Below are positions 25,815 through 33,917 of a stretch of 64,000 nt of DNA, one piece after another. Position 1 is the first letter of the stretch; each line of letters opens with the position of its first letter. The notes beneath the pieces were generated by a model. That model was not told where the DNA came from. It made no database searches and saw nothing but the letters and a program-made list of their open reading frames with translations. Source of the DNA: CAILZL01 sp050181835 (GTDB lineage: Bacteria > Pseudomonadota > Gammaproteobacteria > Steroidobacterales > Steroidobacteraceae); the NCBI GenBank assembly GCA_050181835.1, contig JBFXCU010000001.1:496001-560000 (forward strand). Direction: 5' to 3'. Position numbers and translations under genes: made by a program.

Positions 25815-27525
25815 GACGATCCGCCTTGTCTGTAGAGCGCATCGATTCAGGTGCGCTTACGCCCAGTAACTGTAAGCCATTGGCGATGACCTGTTTGGTT
25901 GCTGCAACCAGATTCAGCCGGGCATTGCGCAGCGCGGCGTCTTCGACCAGAAATACATGGGCGTTGTAGTAGGTATGGAAATCACCAGCCAGGTCGCGCA
26001 GGTAGTGCGCAATTTGATGTGGCTCCAGTGCTGCCGCTGCGGTGGCAAGTAGTTCAGGATACTGAGTGACCCGACGCAACAATGTGCTTTCATGGGGAGT
26101 GTTCAGTAGCTGTACGTTGGCTGCGCCCAGCGCAGGATCGTGTTCGTAACCTTTTTCAACCAGCTGGCGGAACACGCTACAGATGCGCGCATGGGCATAT
26201 TGCACGTAGTACACGGGATTTTCTTCGCCTTGTGCCAGGGCCAGATCGATGTCGAATACAAATTCAGTATCAGCGCGGCGTGAAGCAAGAAAAAAGCGCA
26301 CCGCATCGCGTCCCACCCATTCAATCAAATCGCGCACCGTCACATATGAGCCGGCGCGCTTGGATATTTTAACTTCCTCGCCACCGCGCATCACCTTGAC
26401 CATTTTGTGCAGCACATAGTCTGGATAACCGGTGGGGATACCAAGGTTCAAAGCTTGTAATCCGGCGCGCACACGCGCTACCGTGCCATGATGATCTGAG
26501 CCTTGGATATTGATGGCGCGTTGAAATCCTCGCTGCCACTTGCCAACGTGATAGGCCACGTCGGGCACGAAATAAGTATAGCTGCCATCCGACTTGCGCA
26601 TGACGCGATCCTTGTCATCGCCGTAGTCAGTGGTACGCAACCACAGTGCACCGTCTTGCTCGTAGGTTTTGCCGCTGGCGATCAGGCCTGCAACGGCATC
26701 GTTCACTTTGCCGTCGGTATATAGACTGGACTCAAGATAATAGTTATCAAACTTCACGCCGAAAGTTTGCAGGTCAATGTCTTGCTCGTTACGTAGATAT
26801 GTCACCGCAAACTGGCGAATTGAATCCAGATCGTCGGCATTGCCATTAGCGGTGACCGCGATACCGTCCATCGCACTGACCGTCTTGCGTGCTAAAAAAT
26901 CAGTAGCAATATCGTTGATGTAGTCACCGTTGTAAGCCGATTCCGGCCAGCCGCTGTCGCCAGGTTTAATGCCTTTGGCGCGTGCTTGAACGGATAGCGC
27001 CAGATTTTGAATCTGCACACCGGCATCGTTGTAATAGAACTCGCGTGTGACTTGCTTTCCTTGCGTGGCCAGCAAGGCGCACAGCGCATCACCCAGCGCC
27101 GCTTGCCGACCATGGCCTACGTGTAGTGGGCCAGTGGGATTGGCGGAGACAAACTCCAGCAATGCGCGGTCGCCAGCGTTGCTTGGAACATGACCATAGG
27201 TCGCGCCTTGCGTCAGTACCGCGCCGAGCTCTTGCGCATAGGCAGTTGGTGATAAATGAAAATTGATAAAGCCCGGGCCTGCCATTTCCACCTTGCTCAG
27301 TAATTCATTGGCTGGCAGTGCGGCAATTAGCGCCTGTGCCAATTCACGCGGATTGCGTTTGGCGGCTTTCGACAAGCGCATGGCGAGATTGCAAGCAAAG
27401 TCACCATGACTGGCGTCGCGAGTGCGCTCCAGTTCGATGGCCGGAATGATGAGGTCAGGCGGCAGCGTGCCTGTGGGCAAATTGCCTAAGGCGGTTTCAA
27501 GCAAGGTTTGGATAAGATGTTTCAA
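25804..27525 (-). CDS. argS: Arginine-tRNA ligase
   Basis: This 573-aa class I synthetase charges tRNA-Arg. The N-terminal additional domain for tRNA recognition spans about residues 1-85. The HIGH-type motif is PLHVGHGRQAALGD. The KMSK-equivalent region reads EEVKISKRAGSYVT, with the KISKR form seen in some ArgRS. The C-terminal DALR anticodon-binding domain includes YVQYAHARICSVFRQL and ends with LGVSAPESM. The length is typical. The ATG at 27525 gives the conserved N-terminus MKHLIQTLLETAL. It heads an operon with the SPOR gene. Confidence 0.97.
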   Translation of the reverse strand: MKHLIQTLLETALGNLPTGTLPPDLIIPAIELERTRDASHGDFACNLAMRLSKAAKRNPRELAQALIAALPANELLSKVEMAGPGFINFHLSPTAYAQELGAVLTQGATYGHVPSNAGDRALLEFVSANPTGPLHVGHGRQAALGDALCALLATQGKQVTREFYYNDAGVQIQNLALSVQARAKGIKPGDSGWPESAYNGDYINDIATDFLARKTVSAMDGIAVTANGNADDLDSIRQFAVTYLRNEQDIDLQTFGVKFDNYYLESSLYTDGKVNDAVAGLIASGKTYEQDGALWLRTTDYGDDKDRVMRKSDGSYTYFVPDVAYHVGKWQRGFQRAINIQGSDHHGTVARVRAGLQALNLGIPTGYPDYVLHKMVKVMRGGEEVKISKRAGSYVTVRDLIEWVGRDAVRFFLASRRADTEFVFDIDLALAQGEENPVYYVQYAHARICSVFRQLVEKGYEHDPALGAANVQLLNTPHESTLLRRVTQYPELLATAAAALEPHQIAHYLRDLAGDFHTYYNAHVFLVEDAALRNARLNLVAATKQVIANGLQLLGVSAPESMRSTDKADRHGA

Positions 27526-27539
27526 TGTAAATCAACTAG

Positions 27540-27581
27540 GTGGGCAAGCAAATAACCCTTACATTCTACGTGGGCAAGCAA
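27540..27581. repeat. 12-bp direct repeat upstream of argS
   Basis: GTGGGCAAGCAA occurs at 27540-27551 and again at 27570-27581, exactly 30 bases apart (about three helical turns), in the argS upstream region. It could be a pair of regulator sites on one face of the DNA, or a chance duplication. Confidence 0.4.
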
Positions 27582-27635
27582 CGCAACGGCCAGCCCAGAA
27601 GCCAGTCCAGAAAAATTCAATTTGATTCCGCTCAA

Positions 27636-29843
27636 CTAAAACAACTCAATCGGATCAATATCTACTGACCAGCGCACGCGTTTGGCTTCGGGCAGGGTTT
27701 CCAGTTGTGGCAGCAGCACGGCCAATAAATTTTGCAATGGCCCCACCGTACTAGCCTGTAGCAGTAATTGCGCCCGATGTACCCCGGCACGGCGTGTCAT
27801 GGGTGCCGGAGCAGGGCCCAGCACCTGGGTTTTCTTGTGTTGTTGTGCCGTGTGCTGCTGCGCCAGCCGCTGTGTGGCTTGCAGGAAGCGCAACGCTGCG
27901 CCCAGTTCAGTGGCTTCGGCGCGCAACAAGGCAATGCGCGAGTAGGGTGGCCAGTGCGCCTGTTCGCGTTCGCGTAGTGCCGCCGTGGCGAAACCGCTAT
28001 AGCCGTCGTGCAGCAGACGCTGTAACAGCGGGTGATCGGGATACTCGGTTTGAATTAATACTTCGCCGGGGCGGTCACCACGTCCGGCACGTCCGGCCAC
28101 TTGCACGATGCTTTGTGCCAGCCGCTCGCTACCGCGAAAGTCAGTACTGAACAGGCCTTGATCAGCGTCCAGAATGACGACTAACGTCACATTGGGAAAA
28201 TGATGGCCCTTCGACAGCATTTGCGTGCCCACCAGCAATTTCACCGCGCCGGAATGCACGCGTGCTAGCGTCGCATCGAGCTCACCCTTGCGGCTGGTGC
28301 TATCGCGATCAATACGCGCCAGTGGTGCATCTGGATAAACCTGTTGCAGTGTGTCTTCAATGCGTTGCGTGCCCTGACCCACGGGTTTCACTGGCGACTG
28401 ACACAACGGACAATTTTCATGCAGTTTCTGTTCGTGGCCGCAGTGATGACACAGCAGTGTTTGCTTTCGCTGATGTACGGTGAGTCGCGCATCACAGCGT
28501 GGACAAGGTGCGGACCAGCCGCAGCCGGGACAAAACAACACGGGCGCAAAACCGCGTCGATTCAGATACAGCAGGACTTGTCCCTGTGCATCCAGATGCT
28601 GGCGAATGCTCAGCATCACTGGCGTGGACAGCCCTTGGTTGGCAGCATGCTGGCGCAGATCTATCAGTCTCATGGTGGGCGGCTGCGCACCACCCGCCCG
28701 TTCCGGCAAACGCAGTAGATCATTGGGTTTGCGCACCACGCGCAGCAAGCTTTCCAGCGATGGAGTGGCCGAGCCAAGCAACACCGGGATGCCATGTCGT
28801 TGTGCGCGGGCGATGGCCAGATCTCGCGCCGAATACCGAAATCCTTCCTGCTGTTTATAAGAAGGATCGTGTTCTTCATCAACAATAATCAGACCCAGAT
28901 TGCTGAGCGCGGTGAAGATGGCCGAGCGCGTGCCAATGACAATGCTGGCTGCGCCACTGCGTGCTGCACGCCATGCATTCAGTCGTTCGCTGTCGTTCAA
29001 GCCCGAATGCAACACTGCAATCGGCACCTTAAAACGCTCGGTAAAGCGAGCCACCAACTGGGGTGTCAGTGCAATTTCCGGCGCAAGTAGAAGTGCTTGC
29101 TGGCCACGTTGCTGCACGGCCGCAATGGCTTGCAGATACACCTCGGTTTTACCGCTGCCGGTTACGCCATGTAGTAACAGCGTGGTGAAGTTGCCCAGAC
29201 TGGCAACAATGTGTTGCAACGCTTGGTGTTGTGCCGCGCCGAGTTGCAGTTGCGTGCCAGTGTTGCAGTTGGTAGTCGTTGCGAAGGTGTTGGCTCGCTG
29301 CTGGCTATGCACATAGCCACGCTCTTGTAATGTCCGCAGGCCAGCGCGCCAGTCGCTATGCATGGTTCCCAGCGAGCTTGCGTCGTGCCATGCCGTATCA
29401 CTCAGGCCATCAATCAAGGCAAGCAGGCGTGTTGCGCGTTTGGCTGTTTGCGCCCTCGCATCACTTAAGCCCAATGTAGTCAACTGCCAGTATTCATGAC
29501 TGGCGACTTGAGCGGCACCAGTGCTCAGGGCACCGGGCAGTGCGGCAGCAAGTACCTCGCCTATGGGATGGCGGTAATACTCTGCCGACCATTGCAGCAG
29601 TGTGAACAGCTGCTGGTCGAACACCGGCTGGCTGTCGATCAGTTCAAATGCGCGTCGTAACTTGGCCGTGGGCACCTCGCTGTGGTCGCTCAATGCAACT
29701 ACGACACCCACTACGCGCCTGCGGCCAAATGGCACCCACAGTCGCATGCCCGGTTGCAACTCGGTATCGAGCAGGGTGGGCGGTAGGTAATCGAACAGAC
29801 GTCGCAGCGGCGTGTCGATGGCAATGCGCAGAATTCGATTCAT
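27636..29843 (-). CDS. priA: Primosomal protein N' (PriA helicase)
   Basis: PriA reloads the replication machinery at stalled forks. This 735-aa protein has the N-terminal 3'-end-binding domain (ILRIAIDTPLRRLFDYLPP..RLWVPFGRRRVVG). The helicase core follows with Walker A LLHGVTGSGKTEVYLQAI, DEEHD in IIVDEEHDPSYKQQ, and motif III GSATPSLES. The zinc-binding insert has paired cysteines (VLFCPGCGWSAPCPRCDARL, then LLCHHCGH and CPLCQSP). Motif VI is QVAGRAGRG. The ATG at 29843 gives the usual N-terminus; another ATG lies three codons earlier. Two DnaA boxes lie about 50 bases upstream. Confidence 0.96.
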   Translation of the reverse strand: MNRILRIAIDTPLRRLFDYLPPTLLDTELQPGMRLWVPFGRRRVVGVVVALSDHSEVPTAKLRRAFELIDSQPVFDQQLFTLLQWSAEYYRHPIGEVLAAALPGALSTGAAQVASHEYWQLTTLGLSDARAQTAKRATRLLALIDGLSDTAWHDASSLGTMHSDWRAGLRTLQERGYVHSQQRANTFATTTNCNTGTQLQLGAAQHQALQHIVASLGNFTTLLLHGVTGSGKTEVYLQAIAAVQQRGQQALLLAPEIALTPQLVARFTERFKVPIAVLHSGLNDSERLNAWRAARSGAASIVIGTRSAIFTALSNLGLIIVDEEHDPSYKQQEGFRYSARDLAIARAQRHGIPVLLGSATPSLESLLRVVRKPNDLLRLPERAGGAQPPTMRLIDLRQHAANQGLSTPVMLSIRQHLDAQGQVLLYLNRRGFAPVLFCPGCGWSAPCPRCDARLTVHQRKQTLLCHHCGHEQKLHENCPLCQSPVKPVGQGTQRIEDTLQQVYPDAPLARIDRDSTSRKGELDATLARVHSGAVKLLVGTQMLSKGHHFPNVTLVVILDADQGLFSTDFRGSERLAQSIVQVAGRAGRGDRPGEVLIQTEYPDHPLLQRLLHDGYSGFATAALREREQAHWPPYSRIALLRAEATELGAALRFLQATQRLAQQHTAQQHKKTQVLGPAPAPMTRRAGVHRAQLLLQASTVGPLQNLLAVLLPQLETLPEAKRVRWSVDIDPIELF

Positions 29844-29890
29844 TTTGAACAAGTCATGCTTGACTTGAGGGGCGCAGCGTTACCCGAAAA

Positions 29891-29924
29891 TTATCCACAG
29901 AAGATGTGGATAAGTCTGTGGACG
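29891..29924. promoter_or_regulatory. DnaA-box pair upstream of priA
   Basis: TTATCCACA (29891-29899, plus strand) and its exact complement TGTGGATAA (29905-29913) are both perfect DnaA boxes, inverted and five bases apart. A partial third copy (TGTGGAC, 29918-29924) follows. They lie 48-80 bases upstream of the priA start, where bound DnaA could control priA transcription. There is no dnaA or dnaN gene nearby and only modest AT-richness, so an origin is unlikely. Confidence 0.65.
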
Positions 29925-30115
29925 GCGCGGGTACAGATGAGTCAAGTCGGTGTTTCATGAATGGATTTGGCCAACTACTACTAATTTGGATATATTTTGA
30001 GCAACCCATTGCAACCCGCGCAGCGATCTTTGGCAAGCCTTGTCAACCAATCGCCGCCGACGGCGTTGGCACTAATCATGATTATCAGATATGCACTGTG
30101 TTGGCACGAGGCGGT

Positions 30116-30748
30116 ATGCGATTTGCTACCCTGTACGCTGGTTTGAAGCCGCTCCCTGCGCTGTGCACGATGGAGTATCTTGGCGCGTCGTTGGCTGAGG
30201 AGTCGACTCTGGATCACATTCATACTCTGGACAAGTTTTTGGCCGACGTCGAACGGCGCGCATATCAGATTGCGCGCATGGCGCTGCGTGACGATGACGA
30301 GGCCATGGATATCGTGCAGGACGCCATGCTGAAGTTGGCACGTAACTATGGCGCGCGGCCCAGCGATGAATGGCGACCTTTGTTCTATCGCATTCTCAAC
30401 AACCGCATTCATGATTGGCGCCGCCGTCGTGTAGTGCGCAACAAGTTGTTTGGTTGGCTGCCCAGTTTCAATGACGATGATAAGGCCGCTAGCGACCCCT
30501 ATGAATTGGTTGCCGATACTCGTCAGGGACCGACGGAACAGGTGATGCAGAGCGATGCCATGACGGTATTGCAGCAAGCGCTAGCGGCCTTGCCACAGCG
30601 GCAGCGCGAGGCCTTCACTCTGCGTAACTTTGAAGGCATGGATGTGGCTGAAACTGCGACCGCTATGGGTTGTACTCAGGGCAGTGTTAAAACGCATTAC
30701 TCGCGCGCGGTTCACTCGCTGCGTGAAATTTTAGGAGAAGTATGGTGA
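30116..30748 (+). CDS. Sigma-70 family (ECF-type) RNA polymerase sigma factor
   Basis: Region 2 is DDDEAMDIVQDAMLKLARNY, followed by WRPLFYRILNNRIHDWRRRR. Region 4 is ALAALPQRQREAFTLRNFEG with the helix-turn-helix VAETATAMGCTQGSVKTHYSRA. This is a COG1595 sigma factor that redirects RNA polymerase. The start is uncertain: the ATG at 30116 has GAGG in front, while the ATG at 30170 (MEYLGASLAEES) would remove 18 weakly conserved residues. It overlaps the next gene, a putative anti-sigma factor, by seven bases. The order sigma, membrane anti-sigma-like protein, small secreted protein, DUF3106 protein is a known proteobacterial arrangement; the signal is unknown. Confidence 0.88.
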   Translation: MRFATLYAGLKPLPALCTMEYLGASLAEESTLDHIHTLDKFLADVERRAYQIARMALRDDDEAMDIVQDAMLKLARNYGARPSDEWRPLFYRILNNRIHDWRRRRVVRNKLFGWLPSFNDDDKAASDPYELVADTRQGPTEQVMQSDAMTVLQQALAALPQRQREAFTLRNFEGMDVAETATAMGCTQGSVKTHYSRAVHSLREILGEVW

Positions 30749-31176
30749 GCACACCTGACCAATATCACGGCGATACGGCTCGCGATAAGGCGCTTGAGCA
30801 GCGCAGCCGTGCGCTATTCAATGAACAGGTTGCTAACCTTGATGGCCACACTCGGTCGCGTTTGAATCAAGCCCGCCAAGCGGCACTGGCGGCAGCGCGT
30901 GGTGATAGTCGAGAGGAAGGCAAGCTGGCCAGCATGCGTTGGCTAGTCCCCACTGGTAGCGTCGCGGTGCTGGCGCTAGTCGGGATGGTTAGCTGGCAGT
31001 TGTTGCGACCGGTTGATGTGGCGACGACCAGCGAGCCGCAGTTAGTAGCGGTTAGCACAGTTGATGATCTGGAAATCATGACTGCCAATACCGAGCTGGA
31101 ATTACTGCAAAACATGGATTTCTATGTGTGGCTGGATAGCCGACCCGGTTCACTCACCATGGCTGAAAAAGGGTGA
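30742..31176 (+). CDS. Putative anti-sigma factor, DUF3619-like membrane protein
   Basis: This 144-aa protein has a cytoplasmic N-terminal helical part (DKALEQRSRALFNEQVANLD, then RSRLNQARQAALAAARG, resembling the DUF3619 stretch). One membrane helix follows (LVPTGSVAVLALVGMVSWQLL, about 69-89), then a short acidic periplasmic tail (DLEIMTANTELELLQNMDFY). The topology and the overlapping position after the sigma gene suggest that it holds the sigma factor at the membrane. No zinc-finger anti-sigma motif is present, so the mechanism is inferred from context. It is joined to the next gene by TGATG. Confidence 0.75.
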   Translation: MVSTPDQYHGDTARDKALEQRSRALFNEQVANLDGHTRSRLNQARQAALAAARGDSREEGKLASMRWLVPTGSVAVLALVGMVSWQLLRPVDVATTSEPQLVAVSTVDDLEIMTANTELELLQNMDFYVWLDSRPGSLTMAEKG

Positions 31177-31466
31177 TGCACCGTTATTTAGGTCGATGGT
31201 GGTCGCTAACCACACTGCTGTTATTGATGCAGGCGGGCTTGGTCTATGCCGAACAGCTGGAGCTCAGTGATGATTTTCTGGAATATCTGGGCAGTCTTGA
31301 AGGCGCAGATGACAACTGGACTGATTTTGCGGCCACTGCGGTGACGACGAGCAAGCAGAGCAGTAGCAGCAAGTCAGACACCGCGACGCCAGCTAATGCG
31401 AGCAGTGCATCCAGTAGTGCAATGAGCAAGGCCGCAGTTCATAGCAGTGGCAAGGTGGTGAAATGA
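31176..31466 (+). CDS. Small secreted serine-rich protein of the sigma operon
   Basis: This 96-aa product has an N-terminal signal peptide (SLTTLLLLMQAGLVYAEQ), an acidic segment (LELSDDFLEYLGSLEGADDN) and a low-complexity Ser/Ala/Lys tail. The segment DDFLEYLGSLE is often present in small proteins next to DUF3106 genes. It starts inside the stop of the putative anti-sigma gene and overlaps the DUF3106 gene by four bases, so it belongs to the same operon. The function is unknown; a periplasmic partner in sensing is possible. Confidence 0.65.
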   Translation: MHRYLGRWWSLTTLLLLMQAGLVYAEQLELSDDFLEYLGSLEGADDNWTDFAATAVTTSKQSSSSKSDTATPANASSASSSAMSKAAVHSSGKVVK

Positions 31467-31987
31467 AAGTGATACAGATCAAAGCCAAGCAGGTAACTCT
31501 ACGGCAGCTGCTCAATTGTTTTTTATTGATTGGTAGCCTGTTGCTGAGCGTGTCCACCATGAGTGCAGAACCCACCAATGAAGCCGCGCCCGCGATTGCT
31601 TGGGAGTCCTTGTCCAGCGCGCAACAGCAAGTGCTTAGCCGACAACAGGATAACTGGGCAACCCTGCCTGCCGCGCGACAGCGGGCATTGGTGAATGGCG
31701 CACAACGCTGGTTAAGTATGGGCGAAGATGAACGTGCCGCTGCTGCCAAGCGCTTTAACAACTGGCGTGCCATGTCCGATAGCGAGCGCGCTGCGATTCG
31801 TCAGCGTTATCAGGAGTATCAGGCACTGCCACCGGAGGAGCAGGCACGCATTCGCACCAACTTCGAAAAATTCAAACAACTGGATGACAAGAAGCGCGCG
31901 GCCTTATTACGCGAATGGAACAAGCTGTCGTCGCAGGAGCGTACGCAACTGCTGAAACGGATGCGTGAGCGGCGGCTGCAGCGGTAG
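31463..31987 (+). CDS. DUF3106 domain protein, secreted helical repeats
   Basis: After a signal peptide (LLNCFLLIGSLLLSVSTMSA), the 174-aa protein is built of repeated helices with the pattern W-x-L-x(4)-R: WATLPAARQRALVNGAQRW, WRAMSDSERAAIRQRYQEY, then ALPPEEQARIRTNFEKF and WNKLSSQERTQLLKRM. This is the DUF3106 family, which resembles periplasmic metal- or stress-sensing helical proteins; its function is not established. It ends the sigma factor operon and has a strongly basic C-terminus (KRMRERRLQR). Confidence 0.85.
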   Translation: MKVIQIKAKQVTLRQLLNCFLLIGSLLLSVSTMSAEPTNEAAPAIAWESLSSAQQQVLSRQQDNWATLPAARQRALVNGAQRWLSMGEDERAAAAKRFNNWRAMSDSERAAIRQRYQEYQALPPEEQARIRTNFEKFKQLDDKKRAALLREWNKLSSQERTQLLKRMRERRLQR

Positions 31988-32104
31988 ATTCTAGCGGCGT
32001 ATTTAGGTCGGCCACCGGTTCGAAACAAATCGTCACGGTTTATCTATGCGGCTCATGGCGTCAAATGTCAGATGCGACTAATACTTGCGCTCTATGTCAG
32101 CGCG

Positions 32105-32127
32105 GTAGGCCGGGATGAAATCCCAGC
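32105..32127 (+). repeat. REP-like hairpin element, copy 1
   Basis: GTAGGCCGGGATGAAATCCC followed by AGC forms a stem of up to eight pairs around a GAA loop. It matches the copy at 36007-36029 (read on the minus strand) at 22 of 23 positions. It lies between the convergent DUF3106 and pntB genes. Confidence 0.65.
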
Positions 32128-32174
32128 ATCTGACTCTAGAATGCCGGGATTACGCTACGCTCCATCGCCAGCTA

Positions 32175-33575
32175 CTATTGATCTAGCGCCTTGACGGAAT
32201 GAATCAACTGCGCCACAGCAGCTTGGCCATCGCCGTACAGCATGCGGGTATTGTCGAGATAGAACAGTGCGTTCTCAATGCCTGAGAAACCTGCACCTTG
32301 GCCGCGCTTGATGACCACGACATTCTTTGCTTTGTCCGCATTCAAAATCGGCATGCCGTAAATCGGGCTGGACTTATCGGTGCGTGCTACGGGGTTGACG
32401 ACGTCGTTGGCACCGATAATCAATGCCACATCGGCAGTTTCAAATTCAGCATTGATTTCATCAATGTCGGCAATGATGTCGTAAGGTACGCCAGCTTCGG
32501 CGAGCAATACATTCATGTGGCCGGGCATGCGGCCCGCTACTGGGTGAATCGCAAACTTCACAGTCACACCTTTGTCTTGCAACAACTGCGTCAGCTCCCA
32601 CACCTTGTGCTGAGCTTGTGCCACCGCCATACCGTAACCGGGAACAATAATGACTTTTTGTCCATAGGCCATCATCACGCCAACGTCATTGGCTTCAATG
32701 GCTTTCATGGAACCCGTGACGGCTTCGCCGGAAGCGGCTGCACCACCGCTATCACCAAAGCCGCTAAACAACACATTGCCCAGCGAGCGATTCATGGCTT
32801 TGGCCATCAACTGCGTCAGCAAGGTACCTGCGGAACCCACCACCATACCGGCTATGATCATGGCGGCGTTTTGTAGCACGAAGCCTTCAAATGCCACCGC
32901 CAACCCAGTGAGTGCGTTGTATAGCGAGATCACCACGGGCATGTCGGCGCCACCAATCGGAAGCGTCATGGTTAAGCCCAGCAGCAGTGCCGTTGCAAAC
33001 AATAAAGTGATAACAGTAGTAGAGGCGCTGCCCGAGGCCACCATCACGCCGCATGCGGCGATGCCCAGCACCAACAATATATTGATGAATTGTTGGCCAC
33101 TAAAGCGGAATGATTTCTTGATTAAACCTTGCAGCTTGCCAAAGGCAATCAAACTACCGCTGAAGGACACGCAGCCAATGATGCTACCAATCACCGCCAG
33201 CGCCAGCGTGACGGTGTCATGCACTTCGCCGGAATACAGCTCGACTGCACCGATGGCCGCCGCCGCGCCGCCGCCCATGCCGTTATACAGTGCGATCATC
33301 TGCGGCATGTCGGTCATGGCGACGCGTTTGCCGGTGACCCATGCAATCGCGCTACCCACGCCAATGGCGGCGAGGATCAACACGTAGTTGCTCATGCCCG
33401 GATAGGCAAAGCTCACTACGGTGGCAATCACCATGCCGATACCGGCCCACAAAATGCCGCGTTTAGCGGTCACCGGCGAGCTCATTTGCTTCAAGCCCAT
33501 GATGAACAGGAACGCAACCAGCAGGTAGCTGGTGTCAATCAGCAGGCGCGCTGAGTTGTCGGAAAGTAAGTTCAT
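32175..33575 (-). CDS. pntB: NAD(P) transhydrogenase beta subunit
   Basis: This 466-aa inner-membrane subunit has an N-terminal set of about nine hydrophobic helices. A C-terminal NADP-binding domain (dIII) follows, with GYGMAVAQAQHKV, the conserved HPVAGRMPGHMNVLLAEA, LIIGANDVVNP and VIKRGQGAGFSGIEN. With the alpha subunits it couples proton flow to hydride transfer between NADH and NADP+, supplying NADPH. The length equals that of the E. coli subunit. Its ATG shares one base with the stop of the preceding pntAB gene (TAATG). Confidence 0.97.
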   Translation of the reverse strand: MNLLSDNSARLLIDTSYLLVAFLFIMGLKQMSSPVTAKRGILWAGIGMVIATVVSFAYPGMSNYVLILAAIGVGSAIAWVTGKRVAMTDMPQMIALYNGMGGGAAAAIGAVELYSGEVHDTVTLALAVIGSIIGCVSFSGSLIAFGKLQGLIKKSFRFSGQQFINILLVLGIAACGVMVASGSASTTVITLLFATALLLGLTMTLPIGGADMPVVISLYNALTGLAVAFEGFVLQNAAMIIAGMVVGSAGTLLTQLMAKAMNRSLGNVLFSGFGDSGGAAASGEAVTGSMKAIEANDVGVMMAYGQKVIIVPGYGMAVAQAQHKVWELTQLLQDKGVTVKFAIHPVAGRMPGHMNVLLAEAGVPYDIIADIDEINAEFETADVALIIGANDVVNPVARTDKSSPIYGMPILNADKAKNVVVIKRGQGAGFSGIENALFYLDNTRMLYGDGQAAVAQLIHSVKALDQ

Positions 33576-33877
33576 TAGTGAGTTCCCTTGTTCTTGTTCT
33601 GGCCACTGGATTTGAACATTTCCAGCATACGTTCGGTGACGACATAACCGCCAACTGCATTACCCGCGCCGAGCACTACACCAATAAAACCAATGGTGAG
33701 TTCCAGTGTGCCTTCTGCATGACCCAGCGCTACCATCGCACCGACCAGCACGATGCCGTGGACGAAGTTGGAGCCGGACATCAATGGCGTGTGCAGAATG
33801 ACCGGCACGCGCGCGATTACTTCGTAGCCAGTAAAGGCAGCCAGCATGAAAATATATAGAGCTAACATTCCAGTCAT
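33575..33877 (-). CDS. pntAB: NAD(P) transhydrogenase alpha-2 (membrane) subunit
   Basis: This 100-aa protein has three membrane helices (GMLALYIFMLAAFTGYEVIA, SNFVHGIVLVGAMVALG, LTIGFIGVVLGAGNAVGGYV). It equals the membrane part that forms the C-terminus of PntA in E. coli. The split of PntA into a soluble and a membrane chain is common outside the Enterobacteriaceae. GGAGAAG precedes the ATG. It sits between the alpha-1 and beta genes in the order expected for one complex. Confidence 0.95.
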   Translation of the reverse strand: MTGMLALYIFMLAAFTGYEVIARVPVILHTPLMSGSNFVHGIVLVGAMVALGHAEGTLELTIGFIGVVLGAGNAVGGYVVTERMLEMFKSSGQNKNKGTH

Positions 33878-33917
33878 GATTTCTTCTCCAAATTAGTCTT
33901 TGCTAATTAGCCTTGGT

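Noticed and set aside
29891..29924. Chromosomal replication origin
   Set aside because: Only two perfect DnaA boxes and a partial one occur, with no dnaA, dnaN, gidA or parAB nearby and no clear AT-rich unwinding region.
30170..30748. Shorter sigma factor start at 30170
   Set aside because: It is possible, but a better ribosome site lies before 30116; kept as an alternative only.
32298..33554. Long plus-strand open frames opposite pntB (up to about 230 aa)
   Set aside because: They are antisense to strongly conserved pntB and pntAB sequences, have no ribosome sites, and carry low-complexity composition typical of reverse-frame shadows.
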